This document shows positions 36,253-46,718 of a DNA stretch of 64,000 nt, piece after piece. Source of the DNA: an uncultured Prevotellaceae bacterium (GTDB taxonomy: Bacteria; Bacteroidota; Bacteroidia; Bacteroidales; Bacteroidaceae); assembly GCA_900315095.1 (NCBI GenBank), contig OMXS01000005.1, positions 1-64,000 of the forward strand, written 5' to 3'. The notes under the pieces were generated by a model. It did not search any database, was not told the DNA's origin, and was given only the letters and a program-made list of their open reading frames with translations. The position numbers and the translations under genes were made by a program. Position 1 is the stretch's first letter. Each line of letters begins with the position of its first letter.

Positions 36253-36879
36253 ATGCTGAAACAACACTATTATGAAGGGGTGATAGAGGCAGGATGTGAC
36301 GAAGCAGGACGCGGCTGCCTCGCAGGAAGTGTGTATGCTGCGGCGGTGATTCTGCCGCCCGATTACGTTAACGAAGACCTGAACGATTCGAAGCAACTGA
36401 CCGACCGCCGCCGAAAGAAACTGCGCGAGCAGATAGAGCGCGACGCCATTGCATGGGCTGTGGGCATAGTTACGCCCGAGGAGATTGACAAGATTAACAT
36501 TCTCAATGCCTCGTTTCTTGCCATGCATCGTGCGCTGGACCAACTGAAAGTGCGCCCAGAGGCAGTCATCGTTGACGGAAACCGCTTCAAACCATACACT
36601 CCCCCACAGTCCGAAGGCGGCAAACCTCTGCCCCACACCTGTATAGTGAAGGGCGACGGGAAATACCTGTCCATCGCTGCGGCGAGCATACTTGCCAAGA
36701 CCTATCGCGACGACTACATGGACAGACTGGCTGAGGAATACCCTCAGTATGACTGGCAGAGCAACAAGGGTTATCCTACAAAGAAACACCGCGAGGCAAT
36801 TCGGCAATTCGGCATCACGCCTTATCATCGCAAGAGTTATAACCTGCTGGGAGACGGACAACTGGAGATACCTTTTTAA
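36253..36879 (+). CDS. rnhB: Ribonuclease HII
   Basis: A 208-residue enzyme cutting the RNA strand of RNA-DNA hybrids and single ribonucleotides in DNA. Metal-binding acidic residues Asp16 and Glu17 lie in CDEAGRG and Asp108 in VIVDGN. The conserved [10 protein letters not shown] and KGYPTKKH segments are present. Full length. A 31-nt gap separates it from the WYL regulator gene downstream, so the two may be co-transcribed. Confidence 0.96.
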   Translation: MLKQHYYEGVIEAGCDEAGRGCLAGSVYAAAVILPPDYVNEDLNDSKQLTDRRRKKLREQIERDAIAWAVGIVTPEEIDKINILNASFLAMHRALDQLKVRPEAVIVDGNRFKPYTPPQSEGGKPLPHTCIVKGDGKYLSIAAASILAKTYRDDYMDRLAEEYPQYDWQSNKGYPTKKHREAIRQFGITPYHRKSYNLLGDGQLEIPF

Positions 36880-36910
36880 GTATTATATAATTCCTAACTT
36901 CTAACTACAA

Positions 36911-37813
36911 ATGCGTCACGACAAACTTGAGAGAGAACTTAACCTCTTGCTGCTGCTGGCAGGCAACAGAGGCTATACTATTGAACAGATATGCTACAAG
37001 ATGAACATCAGCCGAAGAAACTTCTACTACTATCTGGAGTTCTTCCGCGACTGCGGTTTCATCGTGGAGAAAGTGAGTAATTTATACAGCATCGACCGCG
37101 ATTCGCCTTTTTTCAGACGACTGCAGGAACGCATCGACTTCACCGAGGACGAAATAATCACCATCAGACGACTGCTGAAGGCAACAACAAGGAAAAATGC
37201 CATCACCGCTAACCTGCTGAGGAAACTCGAACGGCTGTACGACTTCAAAATACTCGCAGACGACGAGCTGCGCGAGCAGTCAGCCCGAAACGTCTCTGCT
37301 TTGCACAAGGCTATCAAGTTCAAGCGAATGGTGGTGATTCAACGCTACAACTCGCCTCACAGCAAGACGGTAAAGAACCGTCTGGTGGAGCCTTTCCTGC
37401 TGATGAACAACAACAATGAGGTACGATGCTATGAGCCTCAGTCCATGATGAACAAAACTTTCAAGGTGTCACGAATGGGAAAAGTAGAGGTGCTTGACGA
37501 CGAATGGGTGAACGAGGGGCAACACCGCATGATGTACACCGACATCTTCATGTTCTCAAGCGAGGAGAAACACGACGTGGAGATGACGCTCGGCCCTCTC
37601 TCGTACAACATCCTGAAGGAAGAATACCCCGCTTCTAAGAAGTATATCAGCAAGTTGCCCGACAACCAATGGTTGCTCAAGTTGCCCATTTGCAGTTATG
37701 CCGGCATCGGGCGTTTCGTACTTGGACTTTACGATGATATCTGCGTGAAGGGCGACGAGGGATTCCTGGAATATCTGAAAGAAAAGATTGAGAACATGAA
37801 AAGCCATCTTTGA
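36911..37813 (+). CDS. WYL-domain transcriptional regulator
   Basis: A 300-residue protein: N-terminal winged-helix HTH (YTIEQICYKMNISRRNFYYYL, residues ~20-40), a helical linker, then a WYL-type Sm-like domain around residues 125-200 (KRMVVIQRYNS, RLVEPFLLMNNNNEVRCYE). WYL proteins bind nucleic acids or nucleotides and regulate DNA-damage and defence genes in many bacteria. No defence genes are next to it, so its target is unknown. The classic W-Y-L triplet is changed in this protein (EVRCYE in place of WYL), as in many Bacteroidota homologues. Confidence 0.85.
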   Translation: MRHDKLERELNLLLLLAGNRGYTIEQICYKMNISRRNFYYYLEFFRDCGFIVEKVSNLYSIDRDSPFFRRLQERIDFTEDEIITIRRLLKATTRKNAITANLLRKLERLYDFKILADDELREQSARNVSALHKAIKFKRMVVIQRYNSPHSKTVKNRLVEPFLLMNNNNEVRCYEPQSMMNKTFKVSRMGKVEVLDDEWVNEGQHRMMYTDIFMFSSEEKHDVEMTLGPLSYNILKEEYPASKKYISKLPDNQWLLKLPICSYAGIGRFVLGLYDDICVKGDEGFLEYLKEKIENMKSHL

Positions 37814-37866
37814 GATTGCGATTGATGCCTTCTTGCATTCCCAAATACGTCAAATGAGGAGACAAT

Positions 37867-37902
37867 GTTATTAACTTTGTTGAACAAAGTTATTAACTTT
37901 GT
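37867..37902. repeat. Palindromic repeat with 22-bp period
   Basis: A perfect 19-bp palindrome AACTTTGTTGAACAAAGTT (37873-37891) with flanking GTTATTAACTTTGT at 37867 and again at 37889, 22 bp apart. A diverged three-unit version is at 48695-48754. The remaining bases of the 37814-38109 gap show no frame. Confidence 0.75.
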
Positions 37903-38057
37903 CTTCCCACTTATATCTTCTTGAAATTCTGCTGATTACAAGAGACATATTATAAAGGTGTTGGATGGAGGGTGTCAGGTGGTGGTATTAGGGGTTAGGA
38001 AACGTTATAAATACATAATTTTGTGGCCATTTGCGGATGTATATAAAATGAATAATG

Positions 38058-38065
38058 TATCTTTG
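38058..38065 (+). promoter_or_regulatory. -7 box of the second M6 protease gene
   Basis: TATCTTTG. The nearest TTTG (38030) is 24 nt upstream, longer than usual. Confidence 0.6.
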
Positions 38066-38109
38066 CACGGCGAATAGCTAATCATACAGACAAAAAACAC
38101 ATTTCAACA

Positions 38110-40203
38110 ATGAAGAAAATATTCCTTGGGCTAGTGTTCCTACTAGCCGCACTTACCGCCTTTGCCATTCCTGCAAAGAGAGGACAGAAGACTACGTTGA
38201 CGCTTACCGACGGCACACAGGTCGTGGCAGAACTGCGCGGTGACGAGTTCGGACACTATTATGAGGCTGCTGATGGCCGTGTGTTCGTGAAGTCGGCAAA
38301 TACGGATGTTTACGAACAAGCCGACAAGGTGCAAATTTTAAACAAAGCAAACGCACGCAGAACGGCTCGCAACGCTAAGCGTGCGGAGCGCCGCAACGTA
38401 CGCCATAAGGAGTTCGGTGTGCCGACATCATACACAGGCTCGAAGAAGGGAATCATCATTCTGGTGAACTTCGCCGACAAGACCTTTAATGCAGCCAACA
38501 ACCAAGCCTTGTTTAATAACATCGCTAACACCGAAGGATTCAACCAAGGCAACTTCAACGGCTCCATGCACGACTACTTCACGTCGCAGAGTAACGGTCA
38601 GTTCGACCTCACCTTCGACGTGGTAGGTCCCGTTACGTTGTCGCAAAACTATGCTTATTATGGGCAGAACAACTCCGCCGGCGATGACATGCGTCCTGAG
38701 CAGATGGTTGTGGAGGCATGCAATCTAGTGGGAGACATGGTTGACTTCAACGACTACGACTGGGACGGCGACGGCGAGGTGGACCAGGTTTACATCGTCT
38801 ATGCTGGCAAGGGCGAGGCTGACGGCGGCGCAAAGGACACCATCTGGCCGCACGAGTGGGAACTGTCGGAAACCTATTCCGACTTCGACATCGACGGAGT
38901 GCACATAAACACCTACGCCTGCGGTCCTGAGCTGAACGGCAGCAGCCAAATAAACGGGCTGGGCACGATGTGCCATGAGTTCACACACTGCCTTGGTTTG
39001 CCCGACTTCTACGACACTCGCACCAACGGAACGAACTTCGGCATGGACAGTTGGTCGTTGATGGATTATGGCTGCTATAACAACAACGGATACACTCCGT
39101 GCAACTACACCGGATACGAGCGTATGTTCTGCGGATGGGTGGAACCGATAGAACTGACGGAAGACATGCAGGTAACAGGCATGAAGTCGCTTGAAGACTA
39201 TGGCGACGTTTACATCATGTATAACCCAGGACATCATGACGAGTACTACATTCTGCAGAATGTGCAGAAGAAAGGCTGGGACCTCTATGCCGAGAGCAAG
39301 GGACTGATGATAATGCATGTGGACTATGACAAGGACATTTGGCAACAGGATGTGGTGAACAACACCACGTCGCGCCAGCGATGCACCATATTCCCTGCCG
39401 ACAACTCGCTGTCGTCATATTCCACTTATGGCGACCTGTTCCCTTATAATTCAAATAACAGTTTCGGCAACAACACCTCTCCTGCCGCAAAACTGTACAA
39501 TGCCAACACCGATGGTACGAAACTGATGAACATCGAGATAACAGGCATCACGCAGAAAAGCAACGGAACAATAGAGTTCAACTTCGTGAACAACAACGAG
39601 GGCTCTGTAGGACCACAACCGCAAGGCGATGTTTTCTGCGAGACATTCAACGAATGTAAGGGCACGGGCGGCAATGACGACCGCTGGAGCGGCACCATCG
39701 CCTCATCAGGTTTCTTGCCTGACAACACAGGATGGGAAGTGACACAAGCATACGGCGGCAACAAGTGCGCGCGTTTCGGCACAGGCAAGAAGACGGGCAT
39801 CGCGACAACGCCTGAGTTTGAGGTCAACGGCTCTGTCACAATGACGTTCAAGGTGGCTCCGTGGGGCACAGAAGGCGGTGCAATACAGTTGACTTCATCT
39901 AATAGCGGCATAACGCTGTCGCAGGAAGCCTTTGAACTGGAAAACGAGACATGGAACGAGTGCACCGTTACTTTGACAGGAAACGGATACACTACAATCA
40001 CCTTCATGGCTTCAGAAAAAAGATTCTTCCTCGACGACATCAATGCTGAGCAGGACGCACCTACCGCCATCAGCATTATCACTCCGCAGCGTGCGGCAGA
40101 GAGCAGACGCATCTACAGCATCGACGGCCGCTATCTGGGCACCGACTTCGACCGTCTTGAGCACGGAATTTATATTGTTGGAGGAAAGAAGGTAATAAAG
40201 TAA
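38110..40203 (+). CDS. Secreted M6-family metalloprotease
   Basis: A 697-residue exported protease with signal peptide ending TAFA and a propeptide-like start (LRGDEFGHYYEAADG) parallel to that of the protease at 33550. Zinc site His289-Glu290-(x2)-His293 in CHEFTHCLGLPDFYD; Met-turn SWSLMDYGCYN. The C-terminal ~180 residues form a beta-sandwich (GSVTMTFKVAPWG, YTTITF), ending IYSIDGRYL...GIYIVGGKKVIK, a sorting tail. Paralogous to the first protease but clearly diverged. Together with the nearby SusC/SusD-metallohydrolase set, it suggests a local theme of protein digestion and peptide uptake. Confidence 0.88.
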   Translation: MKKIFLGLVFLLAALTAFAIPAKRGQKTTLTLTDGTQVVAELRGDEFGHYYEAADGRVFVKSANTDVYEQADKVQILNKANARRTARNAKRAERRNVRHKEFGVPTSYTGSKKGIIILVNFADKTFNAANNQALFNNIANTEGFNQGNFNGSMHDYFTSQSNGQFDLTFDVVGPVTLSQNYAYYGQNNSAGDDMRPEQMVVEACNLVGDMVDFNDYDWDGDGEVDQVYIVYAGKGEADGGAKDTIWPHEWELSETYSDFDIDGVHINTYACGPELNGSSQINGLGTMCHEFTHCLGLPDFYDTRTNGTNFGMDSWSLMDYGCYNNNGYTPCNYTGYERMFCGWVEPIELTEDMQVTGMKSLEDYGDVYIMYNPGHHDEYYILQNVQKKGWDLYAESKGLMIMHVDYDKDIWQQDVVNNTTSRQRCTIFPADNSLSSYSTYGDLFPYNSNNSFGNNTSPAAKLYNANTDGTKLMNIEITGITQKSNGTIEFNFVNNNEGSVGPQPQGDVFCETFNECKGTGGNDDRWSGTIASSGFLPDNTGWEVTQAYGGNKCARFGTGKKTGIATTPEFEVNGSVTMTFKVAPWGTEGGAIQLTSSNSGITLSQEAFELENETWNECTVTLTGNGYTTITFMASEKRFFLDDINAEQDAPTAISIITPQRAAESRRIYSIDGRYLGTDFDRLEHGIYIVGGKKVIK

Positions 40204-40223
40204 AAAGGAGATAGAAGAAGATA

Positions 40224-40312
40224 GAAGGAGATAAAGGGAGATAGAAGACAAATGCCATGCTTAGTGTTACATTCACTAAAGGCGTTGTCTTCTATCTCCC
40301 TTTATCTCCTTC
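40224..40312. terminator. Very long hairpin between convergent genes
   Basis: 40224-40251 is the exact reverse complement of 40285-40312, a perfect 28-bp stem. The 33-nt loop itself contains TTAGTG...CACTAA. There is no T run. It may terminate transcription from both sides or be a miniature inverted-repeat element. Confidence 0.65.
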
Positions 40313-40342
40313 TTACCACTTTTAACTCCTTATACCCCTCTT

Positions 40343-41608
40343 TTACCTCTTTTTGTCCTCTTTATAAAGTCTTCTCACCGCCTTCTCCAAGCTTTCAGTA
40401 GGCTCGATGATGTTATATCCCGACCAGAAATCTTCATCGAGGGTATAAGAAGCGGTGTCATAGAGCGAAGAACTCTTGCTATATGCTTCTTTGCGTTTTA
40501 TCGTTTGAGACGGCGACTCATCGCGGTCGGTAACCACAACCTCGCTTACAGCCGTGAAATTCGTGTTGAACAAGCGACGTTTCCAGTCACATGCAAAGCG
40601 GAAAGTGGAACGTACATAACTCAGTCGTGTCACTCCATCCTCATATTTATAATTGACTAGAAGAGTCTGTTCGCGCGGTTTGAAACGCAGTCCTAAAGGC
40701 TTTTTAAACAGCATAAACTGCGTTGCGAGGTCGCGATTGCTGACATCAAGCGACAACTCTATGCGCGTGAAGGCGAGTGTTTCACGATCAACATAAATCT
40801 TACCATAGTAAAGCGGGCGGTCAATAGACACCCCTGGTTCCAGTTCTATAACATATTGCATGCGGTCGTCGATGACCGTTGGCGATCCCATTTTCATCGA
40901 ATAAAGTTCAAGTTCCATGCTATTAAGAAGGAACTCGCGGTTCTTCACGAGGTCGAGCGACACGGCGAAAGTCGGCCCTCCTAGCACCTTCACGCTCAGC
41001 GTGTCGCTACTCTTCGGACTAAGCAGGCGTCTGTCCTTAACCACCGACACGCGGTCGCCAATGTCGCGGTGTGTGTATGCAGTCTTATAAAGGTCGGTCA
41101 CCGCCTCGGCAATATAGATGTATTTGCTACGTTTCTGTGCCGTTTCGCGATAGAAACAGCGATACATTTCAGGGGTTGTGATGTAGTTATCCTTCACCTT
41201 GTCAAGAGCTGTGGTGAGAATGAGCATCGGGTCTTCAGCCATCACTAGCACCTCCTTCAGTTGTATCGTGTTCGGCTCAAGACGAATGGTCAGCGGTTTG
41301 CCGTCTGTTGTAACAACGGCGCGGCGCGAGTTATATCCCACGTGACTCACCAGCACTTCCTTTGGCGGCTCGTTAGTTTTCAAGACAAACTCTCCGTCAC
41401 TGTTAGTCACCGTGGAATAACGTTTCCCCGGTATTGACACACTAACGTACTGAAGCCGGTGCCCGCTCTTGGCGTCGCGCACAGACCCCCTTACCTGATA
41501 GCGCAGCAGCAACGAGTCACCCTGTGCCCTTGCCGTTGAAGGCATCAGCAAGGCAAGCAGGAGCGGTAGAAGCACCGTCAATATCGATTTATTTCGTTCT
41601 CTTCCCAT
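40343..41608 (-). CDS. Carboxypeptidase-like regulatory-domain protein
   Basis: A 421-residue exported protein. Signal peptide with long hydrophobic core (ILTVLLPLLLALLMPSTARA); then a carboxypeptidase-D-like beta-sandwich at ~residues 35-115 (GSVRDAKSGHRLQYVSVSI, TNSDGEFVL), ending IQLKEVLVMAED as in the start of TonB-dependent receptors. The remaining ~300 residues are beta-rich with no barrel signature I can name. It may be an outer-membrane or periplasmic accessory protein. The frame extends to a TTG at 41638, but that lies within the -7 box, so ATG 41608 is preferred. Confidence 0.65.
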   Translation of the reverse strand: MGRERNKSILTVLLPLLLALLMPSTARAQGDSLLLRYQVRGSVRDAKSGHRLQYVSVSIPGKRYSTVTNSDGEFVLKTNEPPKEVLVSHVGYNSRRAVVTTDGKPLTIRLEPNTIQLKEVLVMAEDPMLILTTALDKVKDNYITTPEMYRCFYRETAQKRSKYIYIAEAVTDLYKTAYTHRDIGDRVSVVKDRRLLSPKSSDTLSVKVLGGPTFAVSLDLVKNREFLLNSMELELYSMKMGSPTVIDDRMQYVIELEPGVSIDRPLYYGKIYVDRETLAFTRIELSLDVSNRDLATQFMLFKKPLGLRFKPREQTLLVNYKYEDGVTRLSYVRSTFRFACDWKRRLFNTNFTAVSEVVVTDRDESPSQTIKRKEAYSKSSSLYDTASYTLDEDFWSGYNIIEPTESLEKAVRRLYKEDKKR

Positions 41609-41635
41609 CACATTTTCGGTTTTAGTTTCCTGTTG

Positions 41636-41643
41636 CAAATATA
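41636..41643 (-). promoter_or_regulatory. -7 box of the regulatory-domain protein gene
   Basis: TATATTTG on the minus strand, 27 nt before the chosen ATG. No clear -33 box. Confidence 0.5.
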
Positions 41644-41818
41644 TATATATTTCAATAGATTACATCATTTTGACGTCACTTTTTTCATCATTGCACATTT
41701 AGTGCTGCGATATGACACATTTTAAAAGAATTGCGTCAAGCATTGCACATGTTTTATACTAACTCTATGAATAAAATGGCGAAGTTGCTGCACCTAATAT
41801 AAAAAAGAAACAAGTTTC

Positions 41819-41850
41819 TTTTGTTCTGCCCTCGATTTTCTGTAACTTTG
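41819..41850 (+). promoter_or_regulatory. metG promoter
   Basis: TTTTG (41819-41823), 19-nt spacer, TAACTTTG (41843-41850), 20 nt before the ATG. Confidence 0.8.
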
Positions 41851-41870
41851 CACCCAAATATCTATAAACA

Positions 41871-43937
41871 ATGGAACAGAAGAAAAACTTTAAACGCACA
41901 TTGGTGACCTCTGCACTGCCATACGCAAACGGCGGAGTGCATATAGGACATCTGGCTGGCGTGTATGTGCCTGCCGACATCTACGTGCGCTATCTCAGAC
42001 TGAAGAAACAAGAAGTGGTATTCATCGGCGGCTCTGATGAGCACGGAGTGCCTGTTACAATGCGTGCCCGCAAGGAGGGCATCACACCGCAGGATGTTGT
42101 TGACCGCTATCACAAGATGATTAAAGACTCGTTCGAGGAGTTCGGCATTTCATTCGACATCTACAGCCGTACCACGAGCGAGACACACCATAAGTTCGCA
42201 TCCGACTTCTTCCGCAAGCTCTACGATGACGGTAAACTGGTGGAAGAGACTTCAATGCAATACTACGATGAGGAGGCAAAACAGTTCCTCGCCGACCGCT
42301 ATATCACTGGCGAATGCCCTCATTGCCACAACGAAGGGGCATACGGCGACCAATGTGAGAAGTGCGGACGCGACCTATCTCCTACAGAACTCATCAACCC
42401 GAAGAGCACCATTAGCGGCTCAAAGCCGGTGTTGAAGGAGACTAAGAACTGGTATCTACCTTTGAACCAGTGGCAAGACTGGCTGAAGAAGTGGATTCTC
42501 GAGGATCATAAGGAGTGGAGACCGAATGTTTATGGACAATGCAAGTCATGGCTCGACATGGACCTTCAGCCACGCGCAATGACACGCGACCTCGACTGGG
42601 GTATCCCTGTTCCTGTCGAAGGAGCTGACGGCAAGGTGCTTTACGTATGGTTCGACGCGCCCATTGGATACATCTCTAACACCAAGGAACTGTGTGAGAG
42701 CAATCCTGAGCGCTGGGGCACATGGCAGAAATGGTGGCAAGACGAGGACACTCGACTCATCCATTTCATCGGAAAGGACAATATCGTGTTCCACTGCCTC
42801 ATCTTCCCTGTGATGATGAAAGCACACGGCGACTACATCATGCCCGACAACGTGCCGGCAAACGAGTTCCTTAACCTTGAGAATGACAAGATTTCAACAT
42901 CGCGCAACTGGGCCATCTGGCTGCACGAATACCTTGTTGACTTCCCAGGAAAGCAGGATGTGCTGCGCTATGTGCTAACAGCCAATGCACCGGAGACGAA
43001 GGACAACAACTTCATGTGGAAGGACTTCCAAGAGCGCAATAACTCGGAGCTGGTTGCAATCTACGGCAACTTCGTAAACCGTGCTCTGCAACTGACAAAG
43101 AAATACTTTGAAGGCGTGGTGCCAGAATGCGGCGAACTGCTCGATGTTGACCGTCAGGCTATCAATGAGTTCAAGGATGTTAAAGAGAACGTGGAGCAGA
43201 TGCTCGACCAGTTTAAGTTCCGTGACGCTCTCAAAGAGGCAATGAACCTCGCACGCATCGGCAACCGTTACATCACCGAATGCGAGCCGTGGAAGGTGGC
43301 AAAGACCGACATGGAACGCGTAAAAACCATTCTTAACATTTCGCTGCAACTGGTGGCAAACCTCTCCATAGCCTTCGAACCGTTCCTTCCGTTCAGTTCA
43401 AAGAAACTGCGCGGAATGCTTAACGTTGAAACGTTCGATTGGGAGCAACTCGGAAGCACCGAGATACTGAAGCCTGGTCATCAATTGGCAGAGCCTTCGT
43501 TGCTTTTCGAGAAGATTGAGGATGACACCATACAGGCACAACTCGACCGCCTAGAGCGCATTCGCAAGGAAAATGAGGCTGCCAACTACAAGGCAGAGCC
43601 CGTGAAAGAGAACATTCCTTTTGATGTTTTCGAGAAAATGGACATCCGTGTTGGCAAGGTGCTGAAATGCGAGAAGGTAAAGAAATCTAAGAAACTCTTG
43701 CAGTTTACCATCGATGACGGCAGCGGTACCGAGCGCACCATCCTCAGTGGCATCGCTGCATACTACGAACCAGAACAGCTGACAGGCAAACAAGTTTTGT
43801 TCGTAGCCAACTTCGAGCCTCGCAAGATGATGGGCATAGAAAGTCAGGGAATGATTCTCTCTGCCGTTGACTCAGACGGTTCGCTCCATGTCACCTCTGT
43901 TCTCGACGAGGTGAAACCAGGAAGCGTTGTTGGTTGA
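41871..43937 (+). CDS. metG: Methionyl-tRNA synthetase
   Basis: A 688-residue enzyme charging tRNA-Met. The HIGH motif is in [13 protein letters not shown] (residues ~18-31). The zinc-binding insertion is [18 protein letters not shown], and the KMSKS equivalent is KISTS beginning at Lys340. The C-terminal ~110 residues ([14 protein letters not shown] onward) form a Trbp111-like tRNA-binding/dimerisation domain. Standard length for the long bacterial form. Monocistronic, with its own promoter and terminator. Confidence 0.97.
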   Translation: MEQKKNFKRTLVTSALPYANGGVHIGHLAGVYVPADIYVRYLRLKKQEVVFIGGSDEHGVPVTMRARKEGITPQDVVDRYHKMIKDSFEEFGISFDIYSRTTSETHHKFASDFFRKLYDDGKLVEETSMQYYDEEAKQFLADRYITGECPHCHNEGAYGDQCEKCGRDLSPTELINPKSTISGSKPVLKETKNWYLPLNQWQDWLKKWILEDHKEWRPNVYGQCKSWLDMDLQPRAMTRDLDWGIPVPVEGADGKVLYVWFDAPIGYISNTKELCESNPERWGTWQKWWQDEDTRLIHFIGKDNIVFHCLIFPVMMKAHGDYIMPDNVPANEFLNLENDKISTSRNWAIWLHEYLVDFPGKQDVLRYVLTANAPETKDNNFMWKDFQERNNSELVAIYGNFVNRALQLTKKYFEGVVPECGELLDVDRQAINEFKDVKENVEQMLDQFKFRDALKEAMNLARIGNRYITECEPWKVAKTDMERVKTILNISLQLVANLSIAFEPFLPFSSKKLRGMLNVETFDWEQLGSTEILKPGHQLAEPSLLFEKIEDDTIQAQLDRLERIRKENEAANYKAEPVKENIPFDVFEKMDIRVGKVLKCEKVKKSKKLLQFTIDDGSGTERTILSGIAAYYEPEQLTGKQVLFVANFEPRKMMGIESQGMILSAVDSDGSLHVTSVLDEVKPGSVVG

Positions 43938-43956
43938 CGGACCTGAACATATAACA

Positions 43957-43996
43957 AAAGGCAGGGGGTGAGACTATATCTCACCCCCTGCCTTTT
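43957..43996. terminator. Bidirectional terminator between metG and the convergent barrel gene
   Basis: AAAAGGCAGGGGGTGA pairs perfectly with TCACCCCCTGCCTTTT. T runs on both strands make it work in both directions. Confidence 0.9.
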
Positions 43997-44012
43997 CAAC
44001 TTTTACAACAGA

Positions 44013-46547
44013 TTATTCCTCCCCACCACCGAAGCCGTTGTCCTGCTGCTGGAAATTATTATTGTTGTTATTATTCTGCTGGTCGTCCTCCTGTTCATTC
44101 TCACCTTCTTCACCCTTCTGCTGCTTCTTCTTCATATTACCGAAATTCCATGTTATGCTGATGTTGGCACGTCGTCCACCTCTCCAGTTACGCTGATGGC
44201 GTGTGAAGGTATCGCTTGAGGTGAATATTTCAAAGTGACGGCTGTCAAGCAGGTCACGAACATTAACAGAAATGGCAAGTTGCTTGTCGAAGAATGTCTT
44301 GCGAATGCCAAGATCCATACCGTACATTGGTTTGCGGTATCCCTGTGTAACCACCTGACGTGAACGGTAGTTTCCTGAAAGTTGGAAGCTTAAGTCGTAT
44401 GGCAGTCTCACCGATGCCATCATCCTTCCTGTCCAAGAGAAGTTGTGGTCTTCGTCGCCTGTCACTGTCTGCCCGTCAATGTCGAAACTAAAGCCGTCTA
44501 TCTTATAGTAGTAGGCATTGAACGTTGTGGTTAAGTCAACAATCTTGAACAGTCTGTTCTTGAGTACCATCTCAATACCTGTGCTGAGATTCTTTGTGAC
44601 ATTCATCGTTGTCTGGTACATCTTCGAGTCAACACTATTCAGGTACCTGATTCGTTGCATAACATCTGTAGTAGGACGATAATATGCCGAAAGAGACAAA
44701 GTGTGCTCTGTCCATTGCTTGAGATAGTTCAAAGCAAAGGCATTGGAGTATTCAGGCGTAAGATATGGGTTTCCATACTCCACCATCGAGGCGTCTCTTG
44801 TGTTCTTGAAGTTGTTCAGCTGTCCTCCCCACGGGCGTCTCAGTCGACGTGTGTAATTCAGCTGCAACTGCTGCGTTGGAGTAAGCTGATATGAAATGAA
44901 CACGCTGGGGAAGAGTTGGAAGAAGTCCTTCTTGAACGGAGCCTCACGTTTCGATGCATCATGCTCCTGCCACCAGTCATAACTCTCTGTGTTCACCCGC
45001 CAATATTCGCCGCGCAAACCACCCATGACGCCGAGTTTGCCAAATTGCAACGATGCAGTAGCATAGAGAGCATGTGTGTCCTGACCATAGATAAAGCGGT
45101 TGAAGTAGTCCTTGTCCTCAACTAAGTTCTCACCACTCCACGATGAATAGTCTACCCATGACTCCTGAGGGTTGTTCTCACGCGAGAAACGACCATTGTA
45201 TCCCGCTTGTAATCTGAATATGTCTGTTATCTGGTTCTCATAATCTACCTTAGTCTCCCAAGCATGGTTGGAAATGAACATCGGGCGATACTGATAGTCG
45301 TATGTGGTTGACAGAGGCTCAAAGACTGTGGTGCTGTCTTGATAATAGTTGAGGTTATCACTAAACCAGCGGTTAAATCCGACCATCACATCAAGTTTAT
45401 GCTTGGCATTCCACGTGTGGTTATAATTCATTTCAGCATGGAAGAAATGGTTGTTGCCGCCAGAACGAGTCAGTCGGTCCATCACCTTAGTGTCTGCCGC
45501 TGCACCCATTGTGCCATAGTGATATAGCGTACTGTTTGACCCGTTACGACCGCCTATCATACCCATACCGCTCAGCGTTATATCATCTTTCTCTGTGGCG
45601 TGCCATGTTACTCCTGCACGCATAAAGAGGTTGTTGCCCTGATCACGGTTCTTTGAGTCGTAGTTCTGGTATTCGTTAGTCAGCAGATAGTTCTGATTGC
45701 TCCATCCTCCGCCTTGATAATTGCGGCGATGACGGTAACCCACATTAGCATAAGCATCAAACTTCGGACTCGAATAGTTTATGTTGCCGCTAGCATTTGC
45801 TCCACCATTGGTGTTTCCTCCCGCCTGTAACGAACCATAATATCCAGCCTTGCGGTCCTTTTTCAGCACAATATTAATGATTCCAGCACTACCTTCCGCA
45901 GAGAACTTTGACGACGGGTTGTCTATAACTTCTATTCGCTCTATGCTCTCGGCGGGCAACTGCTGGAGTATCTCGGCACGGTTGTCTGATGTCAGTCCGC
46001 TTGATTTTCCGTTAATCCACACTTCCACACTCTCGTTTCCACGCAACGAGATATTTCCATCGTTGTCAACTTCAACAGAAGGTATGTTCTCCAACACATC
46101 ACTTGCCGAGCCACCAGAATTTGCAATCTGCTGGTTAACGTCGAAAGACTTACGGTCAACCTCCAGTCGCATCGACGACTGCTGGCCAGTCACGGTGACT
46201 TCCTTCAGCATCGTAGCGTCTTCTTGCAAGTAAAGTTTATGGAAAACATGAGTTGGCTTTGCGCTGGTGAGCGTAAATTTCCTCGTCAATGTCTTGTATC
46301 CCACATACGAAACCTCCAGTTGATAAGAGCCAAACGGCAATCCCCCAACCTTGAAGTCACCTTCAATATCAGTAACTCCACCGTCAATAGTTTTTTCACC
46401 AGTAGCATCTTTTACAACAACAGTAACGTATGGAAATGACTCGTCAGTGCTTTTGTCTGCTACTTTACCTTTTACTGTTCCACTTTGTGCAAATACACAT
46501 AGAGTGCTTGTTATCAACAAGCACATCATAAAAAAGATCTTCTTCAT
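44013..46547 (-). CDS. TonB-dependent-receptor-like outer-membrane beta-barrel protein
   Basis: An 844-residue protein: signal peptide ending VFAQ, carboxypeptidase-D-like regulatory domain (~20-110), plug (residues ~115-230: SASDVLENIPSVEVDNDGNI, SLRGNESVEVWING, EIIDNPSSKFSAEGSAGIIN-like segment), then a long barrel rich in aromatic girdle strands. It resembles the OMP_b-brl_3 group of TonB-like receptors that lack SusD partners. The C-terminal tail after the last strand (SITWNFGNMKKK) is unusual: Lys/Glu-rich and then a run of Asn/Gln ending GGGEE, presumably outside the barrel in the periplasm. ATG 46547 is chosen over 46568 because it begins the signal peptide. Ligand unknown. Confidence 0.82.
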   Translation of the reverse strand: MKKIFFMMCLLITSTLCVFAQSGTVKGKVADKSTDESFPYVTVVVKDATGEKTIDGGVTDIEGDFKVGGLPFGSYQLEVSYVGYKTLTRKFTLTSAKPTHVFHKLYLQEDATMLKEVTVTGQQSSMRLEVDRKSFDVNQQIANSGGSASDVLENIPSVEVDNDGNISLRGNESVEVWINGKSSGLTSDNRAEILQQLPAESIERIEVIDNPSSKFSAEGSAGIINIVLKKDRKAGYYGSLQAGGNTNGGANASGNINYSSPKFDAYANVGYRHRRNYQGGGWSNQNYLLTNEYQNYDSKNRDQGNNLFMRAGVTWHATEKDDITLSGMGMIGGRNGSNSTLYHYGTMGAAADTKVMDRLTRSGGNNHFFHAEMNYNHTWNAKHKLDVMVGFNRWFSDNLNYYQDSTTVFEPLSTTYDYQYRPMFISNHAWETKVDYENQITDIFRLQAGYNGRFSRENNPQESWVDYSSWSGENLVEDKDYFNRFIYGQDTHALYATASLQFGKLGVMGGLRGEYWRVNTESYDWWQEHDASKREAPFKKDFFQLFPSVFISYQLTPTQQLQLNYTRRLRRPWGGQLNNFKNTRDASMVEYGNPYLTPEYSNAFALNYLKQWTEHTLSLSAYYRPTTDVMQRIRYLNSVDSKMYQTTMNVTKNLSTGIEMVLKNRLFKIVDLTTTFNAYYYKIDGFSFDIDGQTVTGDEDHNFSWTGRMMASVRLPYDLSFQLSGNYRSRQVVTQGYRKPMYGMDLGIRKTFFDKQLAISVNVRDLLDSRHFEIFTSSDTFTRHQRNWRGGRRANISITWNFGNMKKKQQKGEEGENEQEDDQQNNNNNNNFQQQDNGFGGGEE

Positions 46548-46631
46548 AATTGCTTCTTTGACGTACATATATATATGATGGTTTAATCATCTACGTTGTT
46601 TTTTTACAAAAATAAAATATGGCACGTCAAA

Positions 46632-46663
46632 TTTGGAAATACGGCATAAAAACAGTAACTTTG
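46632..46663 (+). promoter_or_regulatory. Promoter of the tRNA-Arg gene
   Basis: TTTG (46632-46635), 20-nt spacer, TAACTTTG (46656-46663), about 55 nt before the mature tRNA 5' end. Confidence 0.75.
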
Positions 46664-46718
46664 CAACCGCAAATGTGGCAGCATGCTTTTCTTAGCCGCT
46701 GCAGTTGCGAGTAATGAT

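Noticed and set aside
44013-44140. Frameshift at the end of the barrel gene
   Set aside because: The Asn/Gln-rich tail after the last strand is low complexity but in frame and ends cleanly before a bidirectional terminator, so it is kept as part of the protein.
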